64,000 nt of DNA, from assembly GCF_010378095.1 (NCBI RefSeq), contig NZ_WNJL01000022.1, forward strand, positions 136,096 through 200,095. The letters are read 5' to 3'. A program made the translations under genes and the position numbers. Of this stretch, positions 58,463 to 64,000 are shown piece after piece (the first letter of the stretch is position 1; each line of letters begins with the position of its first letter). This stretch comes from Acidithiobacillus ferrianus. Lineage in GTDB: Bacteria > Pseudomonadota > Gammaproteobacteria > Acidithiobacillales > Acidithiobacillaceae. The notes beneath the pieces are model-generated. The model had not been told where the DNA came from. It did no database searches and saw only the letters and a program-made list of their open reading frames with translations.

Positions 58463-58472
58463 GGGCCGGTCC

Positions 58473-59042
58473 TTACGCGGAGAGTGGAAAGAGCGGCAGG
58501 TGCGCCAGGGCGATGACTTCCGGCCACTGGGCCGTATCGCCTTCCGTACAGATGGCCGCGACGGCGGCAATTTTCGCCTCTGCCTGCACCATGAGCGCGC
58601 GCATGGCGGTCAGGGTAGAGCCGGTGCTGACCACGTCATCCACCAGCACCACCTGTTTACCACTGACCGCCGCATGATCCTTGGCATCCAGAAACAGGGT
58701 CTGGGGCTTGCCGGTGGTGATGGACAGGGTTTCGGTGGACAGGGCCTCGCCCATGTAGGACTTGTAGTGCTTGCGCAGGACGATATAGGGGCGACCACTG
58801 TGCACCGACAGGGCGTAGGCGAGGGGAATGCTCTTGGCCTCCGCGGTGACGATGGTATCGTAGGAGATGTGCGCCATGCGCTCGTTCAGCGCGTGGGCCG
58901 CAGCTTCCGTCAGTTCCGTATCGCCGAGGATGTTGAGGACGGCGATGGCGAGGTCCGGCTGTACCTTGACGAGGGGAAGGTGGCGCTGCACGCCATTGAT
59001 GTTGAGGGGGTAGGTGTTGCTGTGGCGGTCATTGGGGATCAT
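58473..59042 (-). CDS. apt: Phosphoribosyltransferase, adenine-PRT-like
   Basis: A 189-residue type I phosphoribosyltransferase with the PRPP loop [17 protein letters not shown] at about residue 130. A hydrophobic strand and flap follow the pattern of adenine or xanthine phosphoribosyltransferases ([28 protein letters not shown]). It would salvage a purine base. AAAAGGAGC lies before ATG 59042. It is the first gene of the unit with sat/cysC and the RqcH-like gene. The exact base used cannot be decided, so the symbol is tentative. Confidence 0.75.
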   Translation of the reverse strand: MIPNDRHSNTYPLNINGVQRHLPLVKVQPDLAIAVLNILGDTELTEAAAHALNERMAHISYDTIVTAEAKSIPLAYALSVHSGRPYIVLRKHYKSYMGEALSTETLSITTGKPQTLFLDAKDHAAVSGKQVVLVDDVVSTGSTLTAMRALMVQAEAKIAAVAAICTEGDTAQWPEVIALAHLPLFPLSA

Positions 59043-59374
59043 GGATGCTCCTTTTACGCGCATTTTGCCACAGGGGGCGGGGGGTGGGTAGCTTGGGGGG
59101 CGAGCCTCTTCCAATAAGAAATAGCGGTTTGGTGGTGCAGAATCACGGTTTTGTTGTGTAATGCTATGAACCGTTGTAGATTCTACGACCGAAGTGTGTA
59201 CTAACGATGCGGTTGGGGCGGGGGAAAGCCGGCTGGCCGTTGTCTGCGTCCGATAAAAATAGGATGCCATAAAAGTACATTGGGGGGTCAAATGGCTGTA
59301 TATGCTTGTTGTGAGCCGCCAGTAAAGAATTTAGGCGACGTGGGTAGTGTGGTATGTATGCTGCCTAAATTATG
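59043..59374. other. Upstream region of apt and of the cassette array
   Basis: About 330 bases with no convincing gene. It must include the leftward apt promoter and may include a rightward promoter for the cassettes. No integron integrase gene is present. The last bases, CCTAAATTATG before TT at 59375, slightly resemble an attI or attC core site. Confidence 0.4.
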
Positions 59375-59551
59375 TTCGCGGGCGCTGTGCGCCCGCGAAC
59401 GGGGCGCGAGTGTCGAACATCGGGGCGTTGGGCGCACAGCGCCCGCGAACCCCTCGTTCGAGCGGACACCGCTACGCGGCTTCGCCCGCGTGAGCCTCCG
59501 CGCACTCCGTGCCCTCCGGCCTTACGCGGGTGCCGCACAACTCGCGCCCCG
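59375..59551. repeat. 177-bp mini-cassette, copy 1
   Basis: It begins TTCGCGGGCG and ends GCGCCCCG, immediately before TTAG, so both edges fall at the G|TT recombination point of integron core sites. It opens with a palindrome (TTCGCGGGCG / CGCCCGCGAA). GGGGCGCGAGT near the start is complementary to ACTCGCGCCCC at the end, which would fold into one long attC-like stem. No ORF with a start signal is contained. Confidence 0.85.
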
Positions 59552-59573
59552 TTAGATTTCTTTACGACTCGAA

Positions 59574-60422
59574 ATGACTATGGACTGGTTTATCAGATTT
59601 GCCCTTGGCCTACCCGCAAGAGTTGAAGATGCGGCTGCTTTGCGGAAGGCTCTACCAGAGTTGGAAAGCCGAGATTTTCGATTACAGCATAGGCGCTATT
59701 TCTGGCCCTTCCATCCAGACTTCGACACTAACGAGGAGCTACTTGAAGCCCTTCGACGTTGGGTTGCTGAAGTTGAAACTCCGGATGATTTTTGGCCCTC
59801 CGAATATCGCAATTGTCCATCGAATAATTGCCCACTTCGAAGCAACCAAGCCAAAGCAAACAGAGATGATGGGCTCTCTATCGCGCGGTTCATGGTGGCT
59901 GCCGGCGGACCAAAAGCCAAGCCGCCTAGAGACACATTTCTAGATTTGGTTAAACGCACACACCCCGAAAATGACCCACCGCGAGAGGTGATTCTGACTG
60001 ACCCATACATATACTCCGACGTCAGCGAAGATGGTCATGAAGGCGGTTTTTCCAACCTTGTTGCCTATCTTGAAGCACTTGGAATACCTGCCGATGACTC
60101 TTTCACCCTCCGTATGACCCCATCACCAAAGCGCGGGACTGTGACCGCGAAGAAGAACTTGCATCGCTATCTCAGGACCAAGTTCAAGAACATTCAGCTT
60201 AAGGATTACTCCCCTCAACTCAAGTTCCATGACAGGTTTTATGTCGTTCGCCATCGCACTGGAAAAATCAAGGGTGTATTCGGGCCGTCGATAAATGGCC
60301 TTACCTCAGATGCCATTGTGCTTATGGGTGATATGCTGGTTCGGATGAACAGCAATCTAACCTCTCATTCCACCGGACGCTGCGCGATAAAGCCGCGTAG
60401 CGCCGGTGAATTCAAACGTTAG
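59574..60422 (+). CDS. Cassette gene, possible PLD-like phosphodiesterase
   Basis: A 282-residue protein in the first ORF cassette. I do not recognise a named family. TDPYIY at 142-147 and FHDRFYVV with His219-Asp220, followed by GPSINGLTSDA at 237-247, resemble the second half of phospholipase-D-like domains seen in some bacterial conflict proteins. A full HxK motif is not present. The last 20 or so residues are translated attC sequence, and the stop TAG is part of the core site GTTAG. The start may be 59574 or the in-frame ATG at 59580. Base composition is lower in GC than the chromosome core, as expected for a cassette. Confidence 0.6.
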   Translation: MTMDWFIRFALGLPARVEDAAALRKALPELESRDFRLQHRRYFWPFHPDFDTNEELLEALRRWVAEVETPDDFWPSEYRNCPSNNCPLRSNQAKANRDDGLSIARFMVAAGGPKAKPPRDTFLDLVKRTHPENDPPREVILTDPYIYSDVSEDGHEGGFSNLVAYLEALGIPADDSFTLRMTPSPKRGTVTAKKNLHRYLRTKFKNIQLKDYSPQLKFHDRFYVVRHRTGKIKGVFGPSINGLTSDAIVLMGDMLVRMNSNLTSHSTGRCAIKPRSAGEFKR

Positions 60423-60424
60423 GG
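60355..60424 (+). repeat. attC-like site 1
   Basis: Begins with ATCTAAC (RYYYAAC form) and ends at GTTAGGG. Between them CACCGG (60371-60376) pairs with CCGGTG (60403-60408) and the flanking CGCTGCGCG with its partner, giving the usual extended hairpin. It terminates the first ORF cassette. Confidence 0.75.
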
Positions 60425-60434
60425 CTCAGTCGCT

Positions 60435-61562
60435 ATGCCACCATCCGTAGCCGGGTACACATGGGAAATATCGGATTCCCCATACCCTTCTCAATTTCTT
60501 TCTGGCACAAGGGAGTTCGGGGCGGAAAACCCTTGTCTTCTGATAGACCAATATTCAGGCAAGCGACCTGCGGTACTCAACAAGGAGTTCTTTGAGCGCG
60601 GCAAAATTCAGTTTGGCCTATATCCAAGCGCCCTCCTAGATTCAAACTTGGCCAATCAGGTTCATGCGGTCGCTAATGGTGGGAAAGTGAATGACGGCTT
60701 TGAATCATTACTCAGATTCTTGACCGAAAAGAGATGGGACTTCAGTCTCTACTTCTATTACGTTGAGCACTTCTGCAAGGCGAGAACACATGACGATTTC
60801 GTGAACAATGCCGTGGCAAGAACACGAGCGTTGCTGGCCCTACACTCGATGGATGAATCGGAATTCCTTAACTCTGGAAGAGTGGTACCTAACCCTGAAG
60901 CAGTTCAGCATTACCTCGACGGATCAGGAGTGTTTGATCTAGATGAGGCTGCATCGCGACGAGTTGAAGAGTTCTGCTCACTCCATTCTCGGCGAGATAC
61001 GCTTAATCGAATTGAAGCAATCGAAGTCGCGCTGATTAGGATGTTTTTGCTGCGCCGTATAGAAATGCCAAAGGCCACCCCGCTGAAGCAGCACGAAGCG
61101 TTCCTTACATTTCTCGAACGCGATCTCGGGGCCATATTGGCTCGTGAATCGCATTTGGCACTCCATTATTTCTACGACCAAGCGGGGAGTCTTCTTGGAA
61201 TTCAGCCCAACACCCCGATAGACCGAGCGCTCGCAACCATCACGTCAACGACTTGGGACATGTACTTTCTTCGAATGCCTGAGTTGTTTTTCTCTGGCTC
61301 GCCTACAGAGATGTGCTTGTCTTTCATCGCAACCCAGGAGAAGCAGCTCGGACGTCTCGCCCGCCTGTTTTCAGTTGAATCGATTATTGGCACACCGGAA
61401 GGCGATCTGTTGCCCGTCATAGGCTACGCGATGCACGAACTTCCAAACGAGGCAAAAAGCTCGCCACCACCTGTACGGCCACCACATAGGGGGCGGAAGA
61501 CAGTGCCGGTCGGACTAAGAGATGCGATGGTCAACGAATTGCGAAGGGTGCTGCCGAAATGA
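60435..61562 (+). CDS. Cassette gene of unknown function
   Basis: A 375-residue soluble protein without membrane segments or signal peptide. No motif identifies it. Features: an N-terminal part with CLLIDQYSGKRPAVLN and a conserved-looking FGLYPSALLDSNLANQ; a long helical middle (residues 120-330) with RIEAIEVALIRMFLLRRIEM; and a late TTWDMYFLRMPELFF. Acidic residues at the ends of hydrophobic strands could suit a PIN-like or other metal nuclease, but this is only a guess. It starts ten bases after the preceding attC core and ends just before the next attC. Confidence 0.65.
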   Translation: MPPSVAGYTWEISDSPYPSQFLSGTREFGAENPCLLIDQYSGKRPAVLNKEFFERGKIQFGLYPSALLDSNLANQVHAVANGGKVNDGFESLLRFLTEKRWDFSLYFYYVEHFCKARTHDDFVNNAVARTRALLALHSMDESEFLNSGRVVPNPEAVQHYLDGSGVFDLDEAASRRVEEFCSLHSRRDTLNRIEAIEVALIRMFLLRRIEMPKATPLKQHEAFLTFLERDLGAILARESHLALHYFYDQAGSLLGIQPNTPIDRALATITSTTWDMYFLRMPELFFSGSPTEMCLSFIATQEKQLGRLARLFSVESIIGTPEGDLLPVIGYAMHELPNEAKSSPPPVRPPHRGRKTVPVGLRDAMVNELRRVLPK

Positions 61563-61563
61563 G

Positions 61564-61633
61564 ACCTAACCTTGTGGTCAACACGGACCTTGCGCATAAA
61601 GCCGTGCAAGGCCGGTTACCTTGAACGTTATGC
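61564..61633 (+). repeat. attC-like site 2
   Basis: ACCTAAC at 61564-61570 and GTTATGC at 61627-61633 are the outer core sites. The interior carries ACCTTGC and GCAAGGC, which can pair. It closes the cassette of the 375-residue unknown protein. Confidence 0.75.
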
Positions 61634-61658
61634 ACCCATTATCAGATAGGAGTCTTTT

Positions 61659-62072
61659 ATGAATGCAAAGTATTCTGGGCAGTGTCTTTGTGGGGAAATC
61701 CGCTATTCAGTTGATATTGAGCCAGTGTTTACTGGAAATTGTCATTGCAAAGGCTGTCAAAGATCATCAGGCAGTGCATTCATTCCAGCGATGATTTTTC
61801 CTGAAAAAGATGTTGTCGTTTCAGGCGACGTGAAATATTTCGAGTCTCAAGCAGACAGCGGATATATGCACAAAAGAGGCTTCTGCTCGAATTGTGGTTC
61901 TCAATTGTTCGCTCGGTTCAGCAATATGCCAGAAATGCTGGGTATAAAGGCTGGAACCTTAAATGACTCATCGAATTATGTTCCAAAGTTGGATTTCTAT
62001 GTAGGTAGTGCTGCACCTTGGGACTTTATGAACCCAGAGCTACCTAAAAAGCAAGGGGCAGCACAAAGCTAA
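61659..62072 (+). CDS. GFA-family zinc protein, cassette-borne (first)
   Basis: A 137-residue protein of the GFA family (named after glutathione-dependent formaldehyde-activating enzyme; the fold is shared with CENP-V). Cysteine sets for two zinc sites are visible: CLCGEIRY, NCHCKGCQRSSG and FCSNCGSQLF. Most family members have no proven substrate. AGGAG lies upstream of the ATG. Its TAA stop is inside the downstream attC core. The neighbouring cassette encodes a second, clearly different GFA protein. Confidence 0.88.
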   Translation: MNAKYSGQCLCGEIRYSVDIEPVFTGNCHCKGCQRSSGSAFIPAMIFPEKDVVVSGDVKYFESQADSGYMHKRGFCSNCGSQLFARFSNMPEMLGIKAGTLNDSSNYVPKLDFYVGSAAPWDFMNPELPKKQGAAQS

Positions 62073-62106
62073 CGATATTGCATAACAATTAATTCAAGCG
62101 TTTGGG
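62067..62106 (+). repeat. attC-like site 3, short
   Basis: AGCTAAC at 62067-62073 and GTTTGGG at 62100-62106 bracket only about 26 bases, including CATAACAATTAATTCAAGC, which resembles one arm of a normal attC. It is shorter than usual and may be a truncated site. Confidence 0.5.
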
Positions 62107-62114
62107 ATACAAAG

Positions 62115-62513
62115 ATGCTTCATGGCAGTTGCCTCTGCGGGGGCGTTAAATACGAAATTTCCGGCGAGTTATCTGGCGCGTTGAACTGTCATTGCTCGAT
62201 ATGCCGCAAGGCTCATGGTGCTGCGTTTCGTAGTCGAGCCAGTGTGGATGTCTCCGATTTCAGGTGGGTGCAAGGCGAGGAACTTGTCACGTCCTTTGAA
62301 TCTTCACCAGGTAACCATCGTGGGTTCTGTCGTGTGTGCGGCTCCCCGCTTCTGAGCCACTTCGATCAAAATCCTTCGGTGTTTGGCTTGCCGCTCGGCG
62401 CTCTTGACGACGACCCAAAGGTAAAACCAATGCTTCATGCTTTCGTGGGCAGCAAGGCTCCGTGGCACGATATAACTGACAACCTGCCACAATTTCAGGA
62501 GCTGCCGAAATGA
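62115..62513 (+). CDS. GFA-family zinc protein, cassette-borne (second)
   Basis: A 132-residue GFA protein: CLCGGVKYEI, LNCHCSICRKAHGAAF and FCRVCGSPLL supply the zinc cysteines. It differs from the first GFA protein over most of its length, so the two were probably captured separately rather than duplicated in place. The start lies eight bases past the preceding core site, leaving little room for a promoter, so expression depends on reading from upstream. Confidence 0.88.
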   Translation: MLHGSCLCGGVKYEISGELSGALNCHCSICRKAHGAAFRSRASVDVSDFRWVQGEELVTSFESSPGNHRGFCRVCGSPLLSHFDQNPSVFGLPLGALDDDPKVKPMLHAFVGSKAPWHDITDNLPQFQELPK

Positions 62514-62520
62514 AGAAGCT

Positions 62521-62581
62521 CCCTAACCCTACGCTCAAGCGGGACGGCGTCAAGCCGCCGCCCCTTAGCTCCACGTTCGCG
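62521..62581 (+). repeat. attC-like site 4
   Basis: CCCTAAC at 62521, CTCAAGCGGGACGGCG with its partner CGCCGCCCCTTAGC, and CACGTT at 62572-62577. The 177-bp unit begins exactly at the TT of this GTT, so the right half of the core is supplied by the unit. Confidence 0.75.
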
Positions 62582-62752
62582 GGCGCTGTGCGCCCGCGAA
62601 CGGGGCGCGAGTGTCGAACATCGGGGCGTTGGGCGCATAGCGCCCGCGAACCCCTCGTTCGAGCGGACACCGCTACGCGGCTTCGCCCGCGTGAGCCTCC
62701 GCGCACTCCGTGCCCTCCGGCCTTACGCGGGTGCCGCACAACTCGCGCCCCG
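62576..62752. repeat. 177-bp mini-cassette, copy 2
   Basis: Same length and edges as copy 1, with one base difference seen (C to T in GGGCGCATAGCGC). It lies between attC-like site 4 and GTTGGGC, a perfect GTTRRRY core, at 62752-62758. It precedes the YdeI-family cassette. Confidence 0.88.
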
Positions 62753-62785
62753 TTGGGCGTCTATCTATTTCAGAGTGAATCGATA

Positions 62786-63379
62786 ATGAAGTCTCAATCC
62801 AAATCCACTACTGAGTTACCGTTACATCACTTTGAGCGGCAACAGGACTGGTCTACTTGGCTAAATGAAAATCACGCCACATCACCCGGCGTGTGGTTGC
62901 AACTCGCAAAAAAGGGAGCCGATACACCGTCAGTTTCATACGAGGAAGCCATCGAAATTGCGCTTTGCTTTGGATGGATAGATGGGCAAAAGCAAACCCA
63001 CAGCGAGCAATTCTGGCTCCAGAAATTTACTCGGCGCTCGGAAAAAAGTGTGTGGTCGAAGATCAATAAGGACAAGGCGCTTGCTCTAGTCAAAGCAGGA
63101 AGCATGAAGCCAGCCGGACTCAAAGAGATTGAGCGTGCGAAAATCGACGGGCGCTGGGACGCTGCGTATGACTCGGCCAGCAAGGCAACTGTACCAAGTG
63201 ATTTTCAGTCCGCGCTGGATAGTAATGTGCGAGCAAAAGACTTCTTCGAAACACTCGATAGTCGGAACCGATACGCTGTTCTGTTCAGGATTCAAACTGC
63301 CAAGAAGGCTGAAACGCGCGCCAAGAAAATTTCACAGTTTGTGCTAATGCTGGAACGACACGAGAAGGTGCACCCATGA
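62786..63379 (+). CDS. YdeI/OmdA-family protein, cassette-borne
   Basis: A 197-residue protein of the YdeI (OmdA-like) family, with the typical opening WSTWLNENHATSPGVWLQLAKK, EEAIEIALCFGWIDGQ, and FTRRSEKSVWSKIN. The C-terminal helix rich in Lys and Arg (IQTAKKAETRAKKI) is also usual. In other bacteria members are linked to bacteriocin or peptide resistance, but biochemistry is unclear. ATG 62786 gives the family start. An in-frame open stretch extends back through the 177-bp unit to 62510 and is probably not translated. Confidence 0.85.
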   Translation: MKSQSKSTTELPLHHFERQQDWSTWLNENHATSPGVWLQLAKKGADTPSVSYEEAIEIALCFGWIDGQKQTHSEQFWLQKFTRRSEKSVWSKINKDKALALVKAGSMKPAGLKEIERAKIDGRWDAAYDSASKATVPSDFQSALDSNVRAKDFFETLDSRNRYAVLFRIQTAKKAETRAKKISQFVLMLERHEKVHP

Positions 63380-63407
63380 CAAATTCATGTGCTCTTGCTA
63401 GAGAAAT

Positions 63408-63470
63408 GCCCAACCCAGCGTTCGAGCGGGACGCCGCAAAAGCGCGGCGCCCCTCAACTTTGCGTTCGCG
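63408..63470 (+). repeat. attC-like site 5
   Basis: A near-ideal attC: GCCCAAC at 63408-63414, GCGTTCGAGCGGGACGCCGC, loop AAAA, GCGCGGCGCCCCTCAAC, and GCGTT at 63462-63466. Copy 3 of the 177-bp unit begins at the TT of this core. Confidence 0.85.
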
Positions 63471-63641
63471 GGCGCTGCGCGCCCGCGAACGGGGCGCGAG
63501 TGTCGAACATCGGGGCGTTGGGCGCACAGCGCCCGCGAACCCCTCGTTCGAGCGGACACCGCTACGCGGCTTCGCCCGCGTGAGCCTCCGCGCACTCCGT
63601 GCCCTCCGGCCTTACGCGGGTGCCGCACAACTCGCGCCCCG
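63465..63641. repeat. 177-bp mini-cassette, copy 3
   Basis: Same 177-bp length and edges; one base difference from copy 1 (T to C in the palindrome loop, CGCTGCGCGC). It is followed by GTTAGGC, a perfect GTTRRRY core, at 63641-63647, and is the last recognisable cassette of the window. Confidence 0.88.
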
Positions 63642-63645
63642 TTAG

Positions 63646-63740
63646 GCTGCGTATTCCAGTCAAACCAGTCACTGATTCCAGCGCAAAACCCCCGCCGATT
63701 CCGATTTAAAGTCGGCCAGCAATTCCAGTCCCTTCCGGCA
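63646..63740. repeat. Degenerate short repeats, possible IS21-type end
   Basis: ATTCCAG or ATTCCGA recurs at roughly 20-25-base spacing (TATTCCAGTC, TGATTCCAGC, CGATTCCGAT with TTTAAAG, AATTCCAGTC). Such multiple repeats are found at ends of IS21-family elements. No istA or istB gene is present here, so this would be a remnant. Confidence 0.4.
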
Positions 63741-63819
63741 CATGCGAACATCGAAAACTCGGTCATACCGGACGGTTGCAAATGTTGAACACGCGCCAGA
63801 TTGTCGGACATAGTACCCG

Positions 63820-64000
63820 CTAGGAGGCCGGCGCATGAAATCCAGGCAGCTTCGGGATTCTTTCCGCCATGAACTGAAGCAAGGCCCGGGTTCTCTGCGG
63901 TTGGTATTGGCGAGACGGATAGATCAGATGAGCCTTATATGGATGTCTCCGTTTGTGCAAGTCGACTTTTGATTTTTGGCTTCTAAGATCGAGTTACAGC
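63820..64000 (-). CDS. LysR-family regulator, C-terminal part
   Basis: The minus strand reads into the window edge and ends at a TAG at 63822-63820. The visible 59 residues end KAHLIYPSRQYQPQRTRALL, then QFMAERIPKLPGFHAPAS. This is the usual end of a LysR effector domain (a YPS motif, then an Arg/Ala-rich helix with a DFL-like pattern). The helix-turn-helix lies outside the window, so the call is only partial. It is not part of the cassette array. Confidence 0.6.

Noticed and set aside
59375..63641. 177-bp repeats considered as a CRISPR array
   Set aside because: Three widely separated copies, far too long for CRISPR repeats, with genes between them and no cas genes.

Overview
The window looks like a chromosomal segment of an Acidithiobacillus-type proteobacterium. 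The evidence is gene content and order: rpoE-rseA-mucD, then lepA-lepB-DUF4845-rnc-era-recO-pdxJ-acpS, plus a tmRNA whose tag reads ANDSNYALAA, a GC-rich core and two sulfur/sulfate and heptose-LPS genes. This assignment is inference; no 16S or other species marker is present.

Layout. 1-4.2 kb: small MscS channel, FIST-domain protein, ygfZ with a small membrane protein, ygfX. 4.1-8.8 kb: nadB diverging from rpoE-rseA-mucD, closed by a strong terminator. 8.8-18.6 kb: lepA, lepB, DUF4845, rnc, era, recO, pdxJ, acpS, ugd, hldA, ttcA, almost all overlapping or abutting. 18.74-19.1 kb: ssrA (tmRNA) with terminator. 19.2-27.6 kb: a decayed accessory island beside the ssrA 3' end. It holds a frameshifted tyrosine integrase fragment, an IS630 remnant, an apparently intact IS5-family element with a probable programmed -1 frameshift, a broken dihydrolipoamide-dehydrogenase-like gene, an AraC regulator, two fused IS remnants, an AT-rich membrane ORF, a decayed IS66 element and a broken TonB-dependent receptor.

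27.7-33.1 kb: one tight minus-strand operon purH-purD-tsaC-hemF-pyrD, with a good promoter and an attenuator-like hairpin in its leader. 33.4-34.6 kb: a di-iron metallo-beta-lactamase-fold protein overlapping a Roadblock/LC7 protein. 34.6-38.6 kb: a minus-strand group of unknown membrane protein, APH-fold kinase, HAD hydrolase and Na+/H+ antiporter. 38.8-39.3 kb: broken amino-acid permease. 39.4-45.2 kb: overlapping operon of glucoamylase, short-chain dehydrogenase, GMC oxidoreductase and MFS transporter, which could take an internal glucan to glucose and an oxidised sugar acid. 45.3-59.0 kb: PBP1A, gltX-cysS, rne diverging from rluC, a PilZ-like protein, and an operon of phosphoribosyltransferase, bifunctional Sat/CysC and an RqcH/NFACT protein.

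59.37-63.65 kb: an integron-type gene cassette array with no integrase in the window. Five ORF cassettes (a possible PLD-like protein, an unknown protein, two GFA proteins, a YdeI-family protein) end in attC-like sites. A 177-bp ORF-less unit is present three times, each copy starting and ending exactly at a G|TT recombination point. The window closes with possible IS21-type terminal repeats and the C-terminus of a LysR regulator.

The main candidates for something new are the repeated 177-bp mini-cassette, the two large unknown cassette genes, the di-iron sensor/Roadblock pair, and the purH leader. None is proven from sequence alone.
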